Part shown: positions 7,309 through 9,380 of the stretch, in pieces | Position numbering within the stretch: the stretch's first letter is position 1 | Layout of the letters: every line of letters starts with the position of its first letter | Origin: JBCCCJ01 sp039029315 | GTDB taxonomy: Bacteria; Bacteroidota; Bacteroidia; J057 | DNA: 9,380 nt | NCBI GenBank assembly: GCA_039029315.1 | Contig: JBCCGK010000197.1 | Location: forward strand, 1 to 9,380 | Direction: 5' to 3' | Position numbers and translations under genes: made by a program | Notes under the pieces: generated by a model | Database searches by the model: none | Told to the model about the DNA's origin: nothing | The model's input: the letters and a program-made list of their open reading frames with translations, nothing else

Positions 7309-7686
7309 TCAGCTCCCGACTTGTAGGCGAAGATCCGCTTTGCGAATCCAAATAACACTGATACACAACGCAAACAGGACAATATTTGACCAGAAAGCTT
7401 CTCCCCGATTGACATGAACAACAATCGACACAAGCATGGTCAAGGCTAAGCCAATAGCGGATAACGGCACCAAAAATGGAAACTTCTTAAGTAATGCTGG
7501 CAGGATCAGACCAAGACTTGCTATGAATTCCAACAAACCAATGGTCTTGATCATCCCTGGAGAAAAATCCTCAGCCCATGGCAATTGACTCACCAAATCG
7601 GCATAAGAAGTAAACAGTTTAAAAGACCCGGCCAGCAAGAATGCAATTGCCAATAAAATTTGTGGTATCCATTTTACCCCTTTCAT
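7309..7686 (-). CDS. DoxX-like family membrane protein
   Basis: A 125-aa protein with four hydrophobic segments at about residues 7-25, 46-64, 70-91 and 98-112, matching the four-helix DoxX/DoxX-like family. Family hallmarks include A-x-x-F-L-x-A-G-S-x-K-L near the N-terminus and G-x-x-E-(F)-I-A-S-L-G-L-I-L-P-A in the second helix. Members are inner-membrane proteins, some tied to thiol or quinone redox balance, but the role here is not known. The ATG at 7686 is the first of the frame. The gene is divergent from a MerR-family regulator, 100 bp apart, with palindromes between them, so the regulator probably controls it. Length is normal for the family. Confidence 0.85.
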   Translation of the reverse strand: MKGVKWIPQILLAIAFLLAGSFKLFTSYADLVSQLPWAEDFSPGMIKTIGLLEFIASLGLILPALLKKFPFLVPLSAIGLALTMLVSIVVHVNRGEAFWSNIVLFALCISVIWIRKADLRLQVGS

Positions 7687-7718
7687 AAAAATAGTTTTTT
7701 CGTTTGATTAATTGTTAA

Positions 7719-7730
7719 ATTCACGTGAAT
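7719..7730. promoter_or_regulatory. Perfect 12-bp palindrome between doxX and merR
   Basis: ATTCACGTGAAT is a perfect 12-bp palindrome with no spacer. It lies 32 bp before the doxX start codon and 4 bp from the larger merR-proximal palindrome. It may be a second operator or part of a shared control region. Which protein binds it is unknown. Confidence 0.45.
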
Positions 7731-7734
7731 ATAA

Positions 7735-7760
7735 ACCGTTGACTATGGTCAACGGTCAAA
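7735..7760. promoter_or_regulatory. Likely MerR-type operator with three half-sites
   Basis: Perfect 9-bp arms (ACCGTTGAC at 7735-7743 and GTCAACGGT at 7748-7756) flank a 4-bp spacer, forming a 22-bp palindrome. A third half-site, GGTCAAA at 7754-7760, directly repeats GGTCAAC at 7747-7753. TTGACT at 7739-7744 reads like a -35 element on the plus strand and TTGACC at 7752-7747 on the minus strand. MerR regulators bind palindromes of about this size within the promoter of their own divergent operon, so autoregulation plus control of doxX is the simplest reading. Confidence 0.6.
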
Positions 7761-7786
7761 CAAAAAATGAAATATTTTTACTCCCA

Positions 7787-8170
7787 ATGAAAATAGGTGT
7801 ATTGTCCAAATCGACCGGAATCTCAAGAGATGCTGTGCGCTTGTACGAAAAGCTTGGATTGCTGAAAAACATCAGCCGACCTTATGAGTACAATAATTAC
7901 AAGGAATATGGAGAAGAAAATGTGCAGAGGATTCTGATGATCAAACAAATGCAAAGTTTTGGGATGACTTTGAAAGAGTGTAAGGAAATTTTTGATGCAA
8001 TGGAGAACAACACTCTGGATGAACATTCTGGAAAAAAAATATTAATCACTAAAATTGAGCAAATAGACGTAAAAATCAGAGAATTAAAAGAAACCAAAGC
8101 GGCATTATTAGCGGGCATCAATAGTTGCTCAGAAAGAAGGGGCGAGATACAAAACCTGATAAATTCATAG
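7787..8170 (+). CDS. MerR family transcriptional regulator
   Basis: A 127-aa DNA-binding regulator. Residues 1-69 form the MerR winged helix-turn-helix: M-K-I-G-V-L-S-K-x-T-G-I-S, then R-x-Y-E-K-L-G-L-L at 18-26, and a Y-x-E-Y-x-x-E-x-V wing. Residues about 75-110 are charged and heptad-like, the usual antiparallel dimerisation coiled coil. There is no effector domain beyond it. Cys65 and Cys114 are the only cysteines and do not form a CueR- or ZntR-type metal loop, so the signal sensed is unknown. An in-frame TTG at 7712 would add 25 residues, but the translated extension is unlike the family and would cover the palindromic operator, so the ATG at 7787 is chosen. The gene is divergent from doxX, the probable target. 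Confidence 0.9.
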   Translation: MKIGVLSKSTGISRDAVRLYEKLGLLKNISRPYEYNNYKEYGEENVQRILMIKQMQSFGMTLKECKEIFDAMENNTLDEHSGKKILITKIEQIDVKIRELKETKAALLAGINSCSERRGEIQNLINS

Positions 8171-8357
8171 ACTTGTGTTCTCTTACATCACTCGCTAAAA
8201 GTCCAATTTCCTTGATGTAGGTAGTTAAGGAATGTTTCAGATCCACTATCGTACACTTTCTTAGAGCAAAAGATACACATATCAGCAAATCAGAAATGTG
8301 TCCAGTAACAAGTTTTCAAATCATTTTAGCCATAAAGTCCAGATAACACGAATTGAT

Positions 8358-8537
8358 ATGACTCAAAAAAAGATAAAAAAAGGAGATGTAGGATTAATGA
8401 TTGTCTCTGGAGGGATCATTCTGGTAGGGATTATTGGGCTATTTTTTGATAAAACAGTCGGAGGATTTACCCTATTTATTGGAATTGGAATGTTTCTGAT
8501 GGGATTGTTATCGAAGAACTCCATAAAGAAATCTTGA
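8358..8537 (+). CDS. Small two-helix membrane protein, hypothetical
   Basis: A 59-aa protein with a basic N-terminus (T-Q-K-K-I-K-K-G), two hydrophobic stretches at about residues 11-29 and 33-51 rich in Gly, Ile and Phe, and a basic tail. The short D-K-T-V turn between the helices and basic ends on both sides suggest a hairpin with both termini in the cytoplasm. I do not recognise a family. An in-frame GTG at 8298 would add 20 polar residues. The ATG at 8358 is preferred because the protein then starts just ahead of the first helix. The next gene starts 27 bp later in the same direction, so the two are probably cotranscribed. Confidence 0.55.
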   Translation: MTQKKIKKGDVGLMIVSGGIILVGIIGLFFDKTVGGFTLFIGIGMFLMGLLSKNSIKKS

Positions 8538-8564
8538 ATAGACAGTGAAACCGAATGAAAAATT

Positions 8565-8963
8565 ATGTGTGAAGTATCAAAGAAATTAATTTTTTGCTCT
8601 TGCCTGGAAAAAAAAGATGGGACTGATTTGGTTGGCGAACATACATGGACCTTGAATCGATATATTGGTTCTAAAGAGTCATTACTCATGGGGAAATTGT
8701 TGCCGCCAAGTAATGAGTTGGATAGCGAGATCACCGTCGAAAAGATCATAAGGGAGATGAATTCGAGAAACTGTTTCGATTTTGACTACAAGCCGCAAGA
8801 AAGAGATTGTTTTCAAATTGACAATGGACAGGGAAGTCAACCCTATCAATACTTTAGTTTGATTTATAGGGATGGAAGGTGGGAACAAGGCAGAAATCCT
8901 GCCTTTGGGCGAACCATTTCTGAAAACATTGCCAAAGGAAGAGTAAAACGAATAGATAAGTAA
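8565..8963 (+). CDS. Conserved hypothetical protein with N-terminal C-x-C motif
   Basis: A 132-aa soluble-looking protein with no signal peptide or membrane segment. It opens M-C-E-V-S-K-K-L-I-F-C-S-C, followed by W-T-L-N-R-Y and M-G-K-L-L-P-P. This order resembles small hypothetical proteins of Bacteroidota that start with K-L-x-F-C-x-C, then W-x-L-x-R and M-G-x-x-x-P. That likeness is from memory and has not been searched. The centre has N-x-F-D-F-D-Y-K-P and the C-terminal part Y-R-D-G-R-W-E, consistent with a small beta-rich fold. Cys2, Cys11 and Cys13 could bind a metal, but no complete site can be named. It follows the small membrane protein by 27 bp. Function unknown. Confidence 0.65.
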   Translation: MCEVSKKLIFCSCLEKKDGTDLVGEHTWTLNRYIGSKESLLMGKLLPPSNELDSEITVEKIIREMNSRNCFDFDYKPQERDCFQIDNGQGSQPYQYFSLIYRDGRWEQGRNPAFGRTISENIAKGRVKRIDK

Positions 8964-9105
8964 GTGGGGAGACAAATTTAAATATAAAAAAATCTGACAA
9001 CTCGCTGTCTGACAGCCCATTCAATATTCATAATTCTTCATTCAAAATTGTCTCCCTCCTTAAGGGGACACATTTATATTTGACAATCATCTTCCACCCT
9101 CTCGC

Positions 9106-9123
9106 TCTCCCGCCAGCGGGAGA
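9106..9123. repeat. G+C-rich hairpin, palindromic intergenic repeat, first part
   Basis: TCTCCCGCCAGCGGGAGA forms an 8-bp perfect stem around a CA centre. It is much richer in G+C than its surroundings. Together with the hairpin 33 bp further on it looks like one composite dispersed repeat. No T run follows on either strand, so a simple terminator is unlikely. Confidence 0.55.
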
Positions 9124-9155
9124 CATCAGCCCACAAGGCCAGGAATCAACGATTT

Positions 9156-9180
9156 CCCCCTTTGGAGGGGGCTGGGGGAG
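9156..9180. repeat. CCCCCTTTGGAGGGGG-type intergenic repeat
   Basis: CCCCCTTTGGAGGGGG (9156-9171) is a 6-bp stem with a 4-nt loop, followed by CTGGGGGAG. This class of motif is, from general knowledge, often dispersed between genes in Bacteroidota and some cyanobacteria. Its minus-strand translation (P-Q-P-P-P-K-G-E) is a well-known source of false small ORFs. Confidence 0.55.
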
Positions 9181-9380
9181 GAACAAGATCCTACAATTTA
9201 ATTGTATCCCCTTAAGTATTTGGACCCACTTTCCGACCCTAAGAAGAGTCAAGATATATTTTTTGGAAAGTAGGCCCTAGGAGTTGGAGGATTTGTTTGT
9301 GTAAAGGTTTTAGGTTGAGGCACAAACGCTGTGGCTGCTGTCGATTTTGGTGGATGTATAGGATCTCAATCCCCTCAAAA

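Larger units (their letters stand above)
8964..9380. other. Gene-free region with hairpin repeats
   Basis: These 417 bp hold no credible protein on either strand. Visible structures are an inverted repeat with arms at 8966-8979 (GGGGAGACAAATTT) and 9044-9059, the two G+C-rich hairpins listed separately, a 15-bp palindrome TACAATTTAATTGTA at 9192-9206, and an imperfect 13-bp inverted repeat (11 of 13) at 9222-9234 and 9265-9277. Nothing recognisable was seen from 9278 to the end. Confidence 0.55.

Noticed and set aside
7161..7355. Plus-strand open frame of 64 codons between the DUF4386 and doxX genes
   Set aside because: It begins with TTG, has no ribosome site or recognisable domain, and runs into the 3' end of the doxX gene on the other strand.
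8184..8219. TACATCA / TGATGTA inverted repeat after merR as a terminator
   Set aside because: The stem is only 7 bp with a 22-nt loop and no T run follows, so it is not supported as a terminator.
9028..9252. Minus-strand open frame of 74 codons containing P-Q-P-P-P-K-G-E and P-A-G-G-R-A-R-G
   Set aside because: It is the translation of the palindromic intergenic repeats. Low-complexity Pro/Gly peptides of this kind are a common artefact.
1..9380. CRISPR array, tRNA, rRNA, toxin-antitoxin pair or phage defence system
   Set aside because: No regularly spaced direct repeats, no tRNA- or rRNA-like stretch, and no recognisable toxin-antitoxin or defence gene pair were seen. The lone HExxH protein lacks an adjacent partner that would make it such a system.

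Overview
The window looks like chromosomal DNA of a free-living Bacteroidota bacterium, perhaps of a Saprospiria- or Cytophagia-like lineage. That is inferred from gene families and style: an ExoP-type GH3 glucosidase lipoprotein, an S4-RluA pseudouridine synthase of the kind common in Bacteroidota, DUF4386 and DoxX membrane proteins, mostly weak Shine-Dalgarno sequences and moderate, A+T-leaning base composition. No rRNA, tRNA, CRISPR array, integrase or phage module was found.

Layout. Positions 1-132 hold the last 43 codons of a reading frame entering from the left, possibly a transposase tail. After about 345 bp without a recognisable gene comes a large GH3 beta-glucosidase lipoprotein (478-2997, +) with a candidate terminator. 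A roughly 160-bp imperfect palindrome with terminal inverted repeats (3092-3252) fills most of the next gap and ends 12 bp before a membrane-anchored serine beta-lactamase-family hydrolase (3265-4302, +). It is followed by an RluA-type pseudouridine synthase (4500-5255, +) whose S4 domain is encoded upstream of the first standard start codon.

Three genes then lie on the minus strand: an unassigned HExxH zinc-metallopeptidase-like protein (5332-6153), a DUF4386 membrane protein (6323-7000) with an unusual inverted-repeat leader, and a DoxX-like membrane protein (7309-7686). A MerR-family regulator (7787-8170, +) is divergent from doxX, and the shared 100-bp gap carries two neat palindromes that are likely operators. 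Two small plus-strand genes follow: a 59-aa two-helix membrane protein (8358-8537) and a 132-aa conserved hypothetical (8565-8963). The last 417 bp hold hairpin-forming intergenic repeats and no convincing gene.

How the genes work together: no single pathway links them. The only strong functional pairing is merR with doxX, through divergent promoters. The GH3 enzyme stands without SusC/SusD, transporters or other glycosidases, so there is no polysaccharide utilisation locus here. I did not find a clear new multi-gene system. The most noteworthy items are the palindromic element, the displaced or broken start of the pseudouridine synthase, the merR/doxX operator region and the unassigned metallopeptidase.
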